DNA of 64,000 nt from the NCBI GenBank assembly GCA_963556495.2, contig OY747712.1:51179069-51243068 (forward strand), given 5' to 3'. Shown piece by piece: positions 37,183 to 47,967 of this stretch (positions within the stretch are counted from its first letter, which is position 1; each line of letters begins with the position of its first letter). The DNA is from Valencia hispanica (lineage: Eukaryota; Chordata; Actinopteri; Cyprinodontiformes; Valenciidae). A program made the position numbers and the translations under genes. The notes under the pieces were generated by a model. It did no database searches, had not been told where the DNA came from, and saw only the letters and a program-made list of their open reading frames with translations.

Positions 37183-37528
37183 TTTGTTATGATGCATAAC
37201 CATGGCAAGAAGGTGATTTACAACTGGCAGCAGCTGATTAACATCACAAAAGCTCAAATAATACCTCAACTACAGCCACAAAACCCTGATGAGTTGAAAT
37301 GAAGACGCCATAGATCCAGAACATCCTCTACATCAGAATGTCATACAACTACAGAGCGTCTTCAGTCAGAGGCTTCTTCAGATCTGCAGAGCGCTACAAG
37401 AGATCATCTCTACCCACAGCAATCAGCATCTACAACAAATCTTTGAAGGAACTTGTATAATGAGTTACAACAACATTTAATTTCCCTTTGGGATTAAAAA
37501 AGTAATTTTGAATTGAATTTAATTGAAT
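37183..37528 (+). mobile_element. LINE family R copy with 5' end joined to 3' end
   Basis: The first 130 bp (TTGTTATGATGCATAACCAT onward) match the start of family R at 31981-32110. At about 37313 it jumps to sequence matching the family's 3' end at 51115-51290, including GTCTTCAGTCAGAGGCTTCT and the TTTCCCTTTGGGATTAA tail. About 4 kb of endonuclease and RT is missing, so this is a 0.35-kb internally deleted copy that keeps both ends. Confidence 0.75.
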
Positions 37529-37600
37529 AGGGCGTTTCACAGTAGCTAAAAACAGATTGTGATGCAACGTCGCAATGCATTCTGGGAGGTAGCCTTAGAC

Positions 37601-38949
37601 CAGGGGTCACCAATAGGCGGACCGCGGTCCGGGTCCGGACCGAAATGCTGTCTCATGCGGACCCGAGCCAAATTCCAAAACAGAAATTACTATTTATAAC
37701 CTTAATGAGCGCTTCTGGCTGGCGCAGCTTTTGCGTTCTATACGGTAGTGTTGTTGCGTCCATGGAAACCCGCAGGCCAATAGTATGCGAGTTTTGCCAT
37801 ACCACGTGATACCACCAAAGCCAATAAGCACTTTGCATTCCAGCCGGGAAACTTTAGGGAAAAAAAACTATAGCGAAGCGTAGCAAAAATAAACAGAGAT
37901 ACCGGCCGAAATAAAAAGAAATATCACAGCGGAGAGAAGGAGAGATTCAGGCGGACAGAAGGAGAAGCAGGCAGAGAGAAGGAGAAATATCTGTGGAGAA
38001 AGTTAGAGCTAAGAAGAGAGGGAGAAACAGGCAGCCAGAAGGATAAATACCGGCGGTGAAAGTTTGAGCTACAGGCAGAGAGAGGGAGCAACAGGCAGGC
38101 ACGAGGAGAAATACCGGCGGTGAGGATTGATACAGGCAGAAAGAAGGAGAAACAGAGGGGTGAGACAGAGGAAAGGAAAAAACTGATTGTTGATACGGAG
38201 AAGGGGAGAGAAACAGGCACAAGTAGATACAAGTAGAAAAATAACAAACACAAAGTAAACAGTGAAAATGGAGCATTTAATCCGGATGGACAGAGTCCTT
38301 TCTCTTTGTACTTCCCATTGGTGGCACAAAACCTGTTTGTCTCATATGTTCAGAAACTGTGGCTATTTTTAATTATTTCTACATTTATTGTTTTCTGTAG
38401 TTAGTTTGTGAACATGCACAGTTGCTATGTCTTATTTTCTTATTTACATGTTAGTTACCCTACTTTTATATTTAGTAAATGAGAGAAAATTACACACTTG
38501 AGAAATCATACATACATGTTCAGCACTTTATGTGACAATAAATGTTTCAGAAAGTTTAGTCCACATTTGAAAAATAAAAATATAAAAATTAAGCTTTTCC
38601 TACATTTATTGTTTTCTGAAGTTGGTTTGTGAACATGCGCAGTTGCCATGTCTTTTTTATTTATTTAGATGTTATCCTACTTTTATTTAGTAAATGAGAG
38701 AACATTACACATTTGAGAAATCACACATACATGTTCAGTACTTTGTGACAATAAATGTAAAAAATATTTCAATAACACTGAATTAATTTCATTTGATAGG
38801 CTAACCAACAATGCAGATGTTGATACAAGTGCTAAGATACATAAACATATAGTATCACACTAAATTGTAGGACATTATAATCTTCCGGACCTTGGCCTCA
38901 ATACATTTTCTCGGACTGGACCTCTTTAAATTTCATTTGATTACCCCTG
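37601..38949 (+). mobile_element. hAT element, internally deleted, BED-finger remnant
   Basis: It begins CAGGGGTCACCAATAGG and ends GATTACCCCTG. It is flanked by a perfect 8-bp duplication CCTTAGAC (37593-37600 and 38950-38957). At about 38290-38365 the plus strand reads TESFLFVLPIGGTKPVCLIC, the start of a BED zinc finger as in ZBED-type hAT transposases. The rest of the transposase is deleted. The left half (37920-38240) is a purine-rich degenerate repeat of AGAAGGAGAAA-like words. The right half contains a direct duplication (38377-38545 and 38598-38760). Confidence 0.9.
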
Positions 38950-39268
38950 CCTTAGACAAACAAGCAAGGAATTTTGCATGGGATCTAACGGGTCCGAGTC
39001 GCTCCGATCTTCCCAAACTTGTAATTTCATCTCCAAAAGATGTTTCAACGGGAAGGAACTAAGTACTGCTGTTGGGGCTCGTTCTAATCGAACACTAGAT
39101 ACCCAGATCGGATGTCTGAGAAAATTATGAAGAACAAATCATAAAATAATGATTTGAAAATACCATAATAATTGTATAAAATGCAGCAATTCTTAACAAG
39201 GTACAAAAATCACAAACTATATATATTTTATATGTCAAATTAACCTTTAGCCACTTAGATTTACTCAC

Positions 39269-39590
39269 AGTGGTAACTTTGTGGTCCAGCCGCTATCAGG
39301 CATTGTCACGGTAACGGCTGTAATAGGTGTTGTTTGGCTAGCGAGTCTTTTATTTTTCAGTTCATACCATTTACCACCATCCACTCCAGGAAAAAGCTGT
39401 ATTTTTATTGCAATACATCTCTGCATCTTTTCAATAGCCTCTGGTAGTGACACATTTTTACTTTGACTGGGACATTCGAGTCAACGCTTCAGTTCTGGCA
39501 ATCAATATATAGCAGGGTCGCCATTAAGAAAAGCCCCTGGTATGTCTTATTCCATCAAAACAACCTCTTTCATTTCATATTTGCTCTTTT
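39269..39590 (-). pseudogene. SAP-like domain exon remnant, probably transposon-derived
   Basis: The minus-strand frames read MKEVVLME, DIPGAFLNGDPAIY, LPELKR, LECPSQSKNVSLPEAIEKMQ and VDGGKWYELKNKRLASQTTP. The ELKRWLECR-like word and the following helix resemble the SAP-type N-terminus of multi-copy fish proteins linked to transposons. At 39263-39268 the minus strand has a consensus GTGAGT donor immediately after the open frame. Stops upstream of residue LECP show it is broken. It is not recognisably part of xpr1. Confidence 0.35.
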
Positions 39591-40669
39591 GTTTGATGCA
39601 TTTAAATTTTACATACAATGTCTGCCTTCAAATCAACGTCCAAGAGCTCTGTGTGTTTTATCAATTGGTAAATGCAGTTTGTTTGTCTAGTATTACCATC
39701 CAGCAGCACTTCAATGTCTAAATTGTGACGTCAACTGTAAAGTAATCTATTGGAGTGTTTCTGATTCAAACGCAGGACTTTTCCCAAGCTTTGTGTAGAC
39801 TGATCCATAAGGTTTTTCTCTTCTTTTAGACATTCATGTAAAAGAGCCTTCTTTTTGTTAGCTATTAAATGTCGATGTAACATTTATAATTAATTGACTC
39901 AACCCAACATATGGAATTCAATCAAAGTATGTAGAAAACATAACCTCAACATAAAATAAGAAAAGGTCTGTTGTATTCTGATGTCCAGGACTGTATTGAT
40001 TTTGTCCCAGAAATATGTGCATCCTGGCTCCCAAGTATCATTTCGTTTCATTTTCTAATTTCTGAATACTTGCCTCTAACATAACATGCGTTTTAAGAAA
40101 TCCTTTATTTAACTTGCATATGTAACTATGGGAGGCCTGTGGACAAGTTAGAACAACAGAGGCAGAAGATCCGCTGTCATCTTAGCAGCACTAATGGGTC
40201 AAAGGTCGCAGATGGAGCTTTCAGTGCTTCTGTGTCCTGGTGTTTAAACAGCAGCAGCATGATCGACAGCTGTCTCAGCTGTTTCAGAGCTGACCCCGGG
40301 GTCAACGGGCGCAAAGATTAACTCATCTAATACACGCTGAGTCAGCCGGACTCTTGTTGTCCCATAAACACACTCCAATCAGCCAGATATGACACACAAA
40401 CACAACTCAGCTGGCTCGATGGAAGCGCGGAGGAACCTGCGGAGCAACAAAACAAACCCAGCTGTCTGCTTTGCTAGCTAACGCCGGACTGCCTGTGGTT
40501 CGTTAGCTACTCGAGCACTTCCTCTCTTCCTGTTGTTTCATTGTAGGAGATAATGGTAGCCATGTTTAATTACCCGTTCTAATATTAAATTAATAGTATA
40601 AAACTGGAAAGGCATCCAGTTTGGCTGCCCAGATAGCCACTCAGCTAACCGGGCTAACCTGTGAAGCTC

Positions 40670-40675
40670 ACTCAC
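40670..40675 (-). promoter_or_regulatory. xpr1: xpr1 exon 1 splice donor
   Basis: On the minus strand the exon ends ...TATGAG followed by GTGAGT at 40675-40670, a full consensus donor in phase 0. It fixes the 3' boundary of the coding exon. Confidence 0.85.
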
Positions 40676-40744
40676 CTCATACTGGATGTACTGCTTCCTC
40701 CACTCCGGTGTGATGTGAGCTGAGAGATGCTCTGTGAATTTCAT
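40676..40744 (-). CDS. xpr1: XPR1 first coding exon (SPX-domain phosphate exporter), partial gene
   Basis: The exon encodes 23 residues starting [15 protein letters not shown] and ending QYIQYE, the start of the SPX domain of XPR1. XPR1 is a multi-pass plasma-membrane protein that exports inorganic phosphate, and its SPX domain senses inositol pyrophosphates. The ATG at 40744 has A at -3. The frame is open further upstream but only to a GTG, so this is the first ATG. The exon ends in phase 0 at a GTGAGT donor. Only one residue (T4) looks unusual against the family. The rest of the gene (remaining SPX, transmembrane and EXS domains) is not recognised here and should lie at lower coordinates or beyond the left edge. 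Confidence 0.87.
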
Positions 40745-41200
40745 TTTGACAGCCTGCTGTTTCTCCCTCTCTGCTGCTTTCACTCTCAGCAGAAATCAGC
40801 TGGTTCTGCTCGACAGCAGAGCTTCTGTGCTGCTGCACTGACGGCGGTCACACGCCGACTCTCATCCGCAGGTTCCAGTACGAGCGGCTGCTGCTGCTGC
40901 TGCTGCTGCTGCTTCGGTCAGAGATGCCCTTTTTGTCTTCACCCTACCCCCTCTCACAACATTCTTCAATCTCTAAACGAAGTCTCTGCTGAATCACACA
41001 TTAATTTAAACCTACTGCGTTCATTTGGGTCTAAGTGTAGCATCAACGCCGCTTAAACAGCACTAGGACTGGGATAAACAGGCTCAGAATGTTGGTGCTA
41101 GCTGGGTTCTGCTACCCTCCTCCTCTACCTCCTCTTTGACGTTTGTTCATCCTCTGCCTCTCTCCACCTCCTCTCCCATGCTGCCTTCAGGTGCAGTGGG
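40745..41200 (-). promoter_or_regulatory. xpr1: xpr1 5' UTR and likely promoter region
   Basis: This lies upstream of the ATG on the minus strand. It is more GC-rich than the flanks and pyrimidine-rich on the plus strand (41100-41190). It has no mobile-element signature, in contrast to its surroundings. It contains a CAG run of eight units. The transcription start cannot be placed from sequence alone, and I saw no clear TATA box. Confidence 0.5.
40888..40911 (-). repeat. (CAG)8 trinucleotide repeat in xpr1 5' region
   Basis: Eight perfect CTG units on the plus strand, which are CAG in the sense of xpr1. They lie about 145 bp upstream of the ATG, probably in the 5' UTR. Confidence 0.9.
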
Positions 41201-42954
41201 AAGATTAGGCGTAACAGTAATCTTTAGGCGAATATCTATTTTCCTGTTCTGTTCCAGATGGAATGGAGGGTAAAACAAATGCTCGGGTATTAAACTATAT
41301 ATCAGAACATCTAAACTCTAGATTAGCTTAATTTAACTTACTTTTCTATGATAAATTTTGCTTTACATAGTTGTCCAATTGTATGTTATTTTATTATTTG
41401 CTGCTGTTTTACAAAATGTTATTAGTCTTTGGAATTGCTGTTAGTTCTATGTAAATAATGCGTTAAAATCCTAGCAACGTTACGGATTATCTCTCCTGAA
41501 AGCTGAGTTCTGCTCGTCCTAAACGTGTTTCTTTATACATTCCAAAGTTACACGAACCCAACGAAAGTGACGTCGCCCAGCTGCCTTTGGGAGAAAATGA
41601 CGTAGTTAATTTAGATTGTTTCTTTTGTGAGGCAGGAAATTCATGTGGAAACTTTCCACTGCATATTGGATACGCATGAGAAACAATGATGCAACCAAAA
41701 AATAAAGAACCGAATGAAACATAAAAAATTAGACATCCAGCCACATTCATTTTCCAAATCAAACGAATTGATATCAGTGATATCAGTAAATAACGTTCTT
41801 GTAGAATTACTAAAAGCAAAAATAAATCAGAGTGCTCAAAGTATTACTAAATGGTTCGATTGTATAATGTTGTCATAGCATAATTTTTAGTTGAAAATGT
41901 TCGGTGGTCAGACATAAAAAGTATAACAGTGTAAATTCCATCAGAAATAATCACGTATCAAATTAAATTAATAACTTTATTACAAGCTGCAAACATGTAC
42001 AGGTGTTACACCATTTTCTGTGACCATCCGATTCTGTGACTCTAGGGGGCGCTGTTTCACTTATTCCTCATGAACGTCGTAGTGCCACTTTGTAAAAATC
42101 CTGAATGCCATTATTCAAATCTGAATCTGCTGCATCACTGCTGGTTTGTGCTGCTGAGGGGGAGGCAACAGAGGGACAGTATGTGACACCAGTCTAATAA
42201 TAAACACATGATTTAAAAAATACAATAAAATGAAATAATATGAATGAGAAACCTAGAGATAAATACATGATGTAGACCATAGTGTATAATATACAATGTA
42301 TTTTTTCAGATACAAATTATATTAGTAATTCATATTAATTAAATTAATTAAATGTTATTATCATTACAATAAAATTCTAATTAGCAGAATGCTAAATAAT
42401 CAGTAAACTGCAGTATAATATTTCATGTGGGGATGCTAAGTTATGATCTAACATTAATGATGTGTACTTTAACACAGGTGTAACGTTTAACATGATAAAC
42501 ACACTTTATAGACAATATGAGCTGTAACACAGTTAACAGCTGGCGTTACAACTATGGAATTATTATTAGTTTATTAATGGTATTTTGATTGATCATTACA
42601 AGCTGGGAAAACGTAAGATAATGATGCCAATGAAATTAACATTAATACACCTGCTGATTAGATCTAATATTTAAACATTTGTCCGAGGAAGGTACTCATA
42701 TTACTATTTTCCATAATAATAGCGCTAGGCTTATCTATTAGAACCATTGACTGTTAATATTGTGGCTAGAACTAGCAGATAGCTGGCTATTTATAGATTA
42801 GCTAACCATGTATGCTAATGGCATTATTGATCATTGTTCTGTAACATCAAAATAATATCATTAACATCATCTTTACTGTAACATTACCTTTGTCTTTGGT
42901 GCGCTTTCCATCTCTTCTTTTCTTTTTTTCTTCCCCTGGGCACAAGATAATTTG
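41201..42954. other. No gene seen upstream of xpr1
   Basis: AT-rich intergenic sequence. The word CTCTAGGGGGCGCTGTTTCA at 42041 resembles the end of a dispersed repeat, but no partner end is visible. Confidence 0.5.
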
Positions 42955-43463
42955 TACGGAAGAGGATTAGGGCCACTGAAGAAAAAAAATAGAATTCTGA
43001 GAAAAAAGTCCGAATTCTGACTTTATTCTCAGAATTCTGACTTTATTCTCAGAATTCTGACTTTATTCTCAGAATTCTGACTTTTTTCAGAAACCTAAAA
43101 CGAACAAATTTTTTTACTTCTGACTTTATTCTCAGAATTCTGACTTTATTCTCAGAATTCTGACTTTAATCTCAGAATTCTGACTTTATTCTCAGAATTC
43201 TGACTTTAATCTCAGAATTCTGACTTTAATCTCAGAATTCTGACTTTTTTCTCAGAATTCTGACTTTTTTCAGAAACCTAAAACAAACAAAAAAAATTTA
43301 CAAAGGATTTTTTTTCATTTCCAAAAAAAAGTCAGAATTCTGAGATTAAAGTCAGAATTCTGAGATTAAAGTCAGAATTCGGACTTTTTTCTCAGAATTC
43401 TATTTTTTTTTCTTCAGTGGCCCTAATCCTCTTCCGTATCAGTGGCCCTAATCCTCTTCCGTA
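42955..43463. mobile_element. Palindromic MITE built from a 20-bp EcoRI-site unit
   Basis: The left end TACGGAAGAGGATTAGGGCC (42955) is matched by its complement at 43414-43438, and the last 25 bp is repeated once more to 43463. AATTTG flanks both sides (42949-42954 and 43464-43469). The inside is an array of AGAATTCTGACTTTATTCTC units (43015-43085 and 43118-43262) and inverted copies (43328-43395). Each unit holds the palindrome TCAGAATTCTGA. There is no coding region. Confidence 0.85.
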
Positions 43464-43469
43464 AATTTG

Positions 43470-44100
43470 TGACTCTGACATATTAACTTTTTTTTGACGC
43501 AATAAAAAAACCTAATGAAGTAAAAGAAGTCTGATTGGTGGAGGTGGTTTCCCATCCTGCTTTGCGGCGCCTCATTTTTTGTTTTGCACCGTGAGCTAAA
43601 AGTATGTGTGATCCCTTCAAGTACCCCCTGGTCATGTTTCAGTTAATACGTTTGAAAAAAAGTAATATCCATATTGCTCTTCTTGTTGCACTGCCAATGA
43701 AGGACAACTGAAGTGGAAAATTTTCATGTGGCATTGGCGCTCCCAGAGTGTACGGCACCCTTAACATTTGTCTACATGTTCTATGCAATGGGCCGACCCT
43801 GGTGAAACAGATTGTGTGCATTTGTGAAGTTATATTACAAGTGTTTCTTCGAAATTATATTCGTGAACCAGAGCGTGTGTATTTGTGAAAAACACTGCAT
43901 GAGTTTTTTCTTAATGAGACTGATCTGACCCCATAGTTGTGTAACACCTGTTTCAGGTGATGAGAGATGGTGCCCCCTGCTATTTGATAAGGTATTGCAC
44001 TGCTTTCTTAGGTTAACGCCAATCATTTAGTAGATTTTAAGTTTATTTCTTTCCGTAACTTTTCCCAAGTGGGATAGCTAAAGAATCTTGAATGGTTGTA
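43470..44100. other. No gene seen
   Basis: About 0.6 kb of unclassified sequence. Nothing was recognised. Confidence 0.5.
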
Positions 44101-45400
44101 CAGTTTTTGTTTCCTGGTATTGTGTGACCTGTTATGGCAGCCCTTCACACAACACAAGTGAACCATTTTGTCCCCAAGTTTATGCACTCCACATACACAG
44201 CGATCGCAGCTTCCGCAACGCGCCTACAGCACCCGATACGTCATCTGACAAAGACCGATATGCACTTCAGTGTATAAACAGGTGTTGAAAATCGTATCTT
44301 TATTCAATCAATTAAAGTTGAAAGCCATAAGCTTGTGTTTTATTTTTCAAATGGGACTGAAAACCATCATTAGGCTGTTGGCTTGCAAGAATCATTCAAA
44401 TCCACATTGTAGCACAAAGAACAATGGTGGCTATCGCCCCAGAAGATAATGCGCAACAGTAAAACACGTTTCATCTGTAAGCCTTGCCATTCTGTGCAGA
44501 GAAACTTCAACTTTTAGAGTATTTGAGGGAGAGAGATTTTTTGAGTCTGACGTACCAAGGCCCCTCCTAAAACACTCCTTTGAATCTTTTTTGATTGATT
44601 CAGTTTCCTAAACTCTGTGCATACTTTCCAAATGAAGGACAGTCTTTAGATTTTTCCGTTACAGTTTTAAATAAACGATCAAAGACAGAAAATAACAACC
44701 CCTGATTGATTGTAAATTATATTACAATGAATCATGTTTATTTCTTTGAAATATTGCACAGTTGAAATATATTTGTTGCAGAGATTGCTGTGCAGAAACA
44801 AAATATTGTCCACAGTGTCTGGCTTTACCTGTGTGTTCTCCATTCCTGAATTGCAAATCCAGCCACAGAAAAATCTCTCTCTGGCAGCAGAAGATGCCTA
44901 GATAGCGAGAACAATTTACTGTCAGCGGAAAGTTGGAGGAATATTATGGCATGCTCTCCCAACACCATTCTCTTTGAGAGTCTTAAACAAACAAAAATAT
45001 GACATACATATTTTTTTCCCCTGCACTAAAGAAACTTCCACCAGACCCATGAAATTTAATTGATGTATTTTTCCATCTTGAAATGGGTACCCGCGACAAT
45101 GCAGGACTCTGCCCTGTTTGCAGCTGACTATAAGTCTTTTAAAACCTCGACCTATGCACTGCGGAGAAAGCTGCAGCACCTGCAAAGAAAGAAACCATGA
45201 CTGTGTAAGAAAGTGGAATAGAGTGATTTTAATAATTGTCCATTCAGATACTAATTATGTGTAAATTGTGCTGGGGGCACAAGTGTTAGCTCAGTGCTGG
45301 TGGAAATTGCGCATTAGGTTTATAAAAGTGTTGGGGATGAAACTGTCAATCATAAACTTTGCTGGGGACATGTCCCCAGCGTCCCTGGCTAAAATGCATA
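44101..45400. mobile_element. Family C element copies, fragmented
   Basis: 44265-44515 matches 4800-5070 (CAGTGTATAAACAGGTGTTG, then GAAAACCATCATTAGGCTGT, then CACAAAGAACAATGGTGGCT). Similarity then breaks at GAGAAACTTCAAC. At 45086-45110, GGGTACCCGCGACAATGCAG then GACTCTG is the complement of the motif seen at 5091-5130. A perfect 20-bp palindrome lies at 45361-45380. No transposase is visible and the exact ends are unclear. Confidence 0.5.
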
Positions 45401-45724
45401 TGTATATATTAAAGTTTTTCAAATGTGGGCACCTGAAGTCTCACACTATGTTTAACAGACAGTTACCCTCTAAATATGTTTCTTCCAAAGAAAGCTATAG
45501 CCCACAGCTGATCCTGTGAGTACATTTACAACAGCATTTATGGTGCTTGCTTTGGTGATATATGGAGCTACAGTTGAAACCAGATATTTACACAAACACT
45601 GTGTAAGGAAACATGTAGCTATTATGTTTTTAATCCTCTGAGTTTAGATTATACTTCCTGTTTTAGATTAGTTAGGATGACAAAGTTTGTTCTATTTGCT
45701 AAATGTTAGAATGATGCTCTAAAC

Positions 45725-46422
45725 CGGTGGTTCTCAACCGGTTCCCAACCGGTGGGGTCCCCCTGGGGGGAGTGACCGAGTAGGCTACAGGATGGAAGGA
45801 AAAAAAACTAAAAAAGAAAAATTTGCAAAGTGACAAAGTTCACGCCTTCAGACAAGAACTAGACCTCTGGCATTGGACGCATCAGTCGAGGGAACTGCAA
45901 CATGGTCCCCAGCCTTGTAGACTTTATCACTGATGCAGGCACGTCACACAATTTCTCGTCCCTATTTCAATCAGCGTCTGAGCACCTGCCAGCAATGAGA
46001 AAGCAGTTTGCGACATACTTTAAAGATCGCTCTTTTACGTGGGTTCTAGATCCGTTTGTGTGCACAGCAAACGAGCTGTCAATTGATATGCAGGAACAGC
46101 TTATTGAGCTGAAGAGTGACAGTAGACTGAAGGAACTCTAGCTCCCGCCCTCTTTCGTCATTCTGGGCAGCATTGATGCAGGAACTCTGTGACGTCGCCT
46201 TGAAGATTCTCCTTCCTTTCACGTCGACATATTTGTGTGAGGCAGGATTCTCAAAAATGACTGCACTCAAAAAAAAATACCGCAATCATGCACAAATTGA
46301 GGATGATTTGAGGCTATGTTTATCAAACATTGAGCCAAGAATTGGGAATCTTTGCACTGGGGCCCCAACTGCAGTGAACCAGCTTTGGGGGGGCTCAGCT
46401 TGCAAAAGGTTGAGAACCCCTG
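45725..46422 (+). mobile_element. hAT-Charlie element, transposase mostly deleted
   Basis: The ends are CGGTGGTTCTCAACC (45725) and GGTTGAGAACCCCTG (ending 46422). The flanks CTCTAAAC (45717-45724) and CTCAAAAC (46423-46430) differ at one base and form the 8-bp duplication. It keeps only the end of the transposase gene. Confidence 0.9.
45902..46372 (+). pseudogene. hAT (ZBED/SCAND3-like) transposase C-terminal remnant
   Basis: The first frame ends at a stop (46139-46141) after LPAMRKQFATYFKDRSF, WVLDPFV and QLIELKSDSRLKEL. A second frame continues with LPFTSTYLCEAGFSKMTALK and IEDDLRLCLSNIEPRI, the conserved hAT dimerisation domain (TSTYLCEAGFS..). The order and words are those of ZBED5/SCAND3-type transposases. 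The frames differ, so it is a pseudogene. The RNase H catalytic region is absent. Confidence 0.85.
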
Positions 46423-46679
46423 CTCAAAACATTTGTTATTGTAGATTTTTCCTTCCTCTCCTGAGGTTATGTTTTCACCAGGGTTTGTCTATAATTTTTT
46501 ATTTGGTTTTAAATTGTTTTTCGATAAAAGACTAGGAATCATTGTTACATCTTGCCTTTTAACATCGCTCTGTTTTAATCATCAGACGCTTTAATCGGGG
46601 GTGTAATAATCCATAAGCATTGCATGGACTACTTCTGTCCTCCCAACATGCTTTCACTTACCTCCGCCCTGGGTGTGTA

Positions 46680-47967
46680 AGTGTATCAGGTTCAGTCAGA
46701 AAGTTCTCGAGCTGAAGCAGAAGATTACAACTCACCAAATCTAAAAGCATGAGCGCAACGTGGACATTATCCTAGACCGGACTTTCGCTGCGGCCGCCAA
46801 TGGTGTTCAGCTGGTTGACACAATCCTCTACCAGCCAGGTGAAGTTGTGGAGAGTGGGCCCACTGCTGGGTCTCCAAGCAGACTCAGGGTGCCAAACACC
46901 CGTGGGACTCCTGCTGCAGAGGAGGACCATTGGTTTCAGCAGGGGGCAAAGCCAAAAGCCCCGATCAGTTCCACTCCGGTCCTCCTGGGTACCTGGTCCA
47001 TGGCCAGGGCCGGGCATGGTGGGGGTGCACGGGGCAGTTGCCACTGCTATCTTCCAACCTGCCTCTTGTTAATAAACAAATACAGTGCCCTGGACCCAGT
47101 CTTTCTTACTCTGACAACCCCTGGCCCCTGTCACTCTGCAGGCCCACCACTCGATCCCTCACAGCAGATGAGGGCTACTGGAGTCAGCAGTCCAACTCCT
47201 GTAGCCCTCCACATTGCACCAAACCCCAGACCGCAGCTGGAACTTGCAGAGGAGTGCTTGACTTCACCCCGAACTCACAGAACAAGCCCATGGTTCTAAA
47301 CACACATCACTACAGTTGGGGATGCTTCTAAGCCTGGCATACAGCAAGTCTGAAACAGTGAACAAACCTCTGGCCAGGGTCAACAGCGTGCAGACCCGCC
47401 CCCCACCACGCTCATCATTGGAGACTCCATCGTGAGTAATGTGAGTATGAGAGGAGCCCCCACTCTGTCTTTCTCAGGAGCCCCCGTGATGGACATCGCA
47501 GAAAAGATCCTGGACCTCATTCAACTCCACATCAGTGTGAGTAAAGTTGTAATTCACTCTGGCACCAATGACATTCATAAGAAGCAGTCTGAGCTCCTGA
47601 AGCTTTATTTTATCTACCTTGTTAAACCTTTAAAAAACTCACATATGACTCAAAATGTTTTCATCTCTGGCCTCACTCCCACCGTTGGCAGAGGAATTGA
47701 TTGTTTTAGCAGACTTTTATCTCTGAACACTTGGCTTTCCTCTGCCACCGTGATGCACAACATTGGTTTATAGACAACTTTAACATTTTCTGGGGCAGGA
47801 GGCACCTATTTGGGGTGGATGGGCTTCACCTCAACAGACAGGGTGCCCGCATGCTGGCAATGAGTTTGGCATGTCCACACCCCCCCACCGGTCTACCACA
47901 CTGGCCCCAGCTGCCCCTGCCTTCTCTGCCCCCTCCGCCACATCGTGATGTCCAGCGGGTCCCTGCC
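46680..47967 (+). pseudogene. L2-type LINE ORF1 with SGNH-hydrolase (esterase) domain, broken
   Basis: A proline-rich N-terminal part (46760-47299) is followed by the esterase domain: TLIIGDSIVSNVSMRG (GDS, catalytic Ser block I, about 47410), VVIHSGTNDIH (block III GTND, about 47546), VFISGLTPTVGRG, and the end block VDGLHLNRQGARML (DGLH with catalytic D and H, about 47815-47860). Such esterase ORF1 proteins are known from CR1/L2 LINEs. Frame changes near 47770 break the domain, and a hAT insertion follows at 47968. Confidence 0.75.

Noticed and set aside
37924..38329. Minus-strand frames of about 109 codons rich in F, L, S and P that look like membrane proteins
   Set aside because: They are translations of the purine-rich repeat inside a hAT element, and overlapping frames show the same composition.
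40745..40783. In-frame N-terminal extension of the xpr1 exon (12 extra codons)
   Set aside because: The extension begins at a GTG, not an ATG. The family begins at the ATG at 40744, which has a good context.
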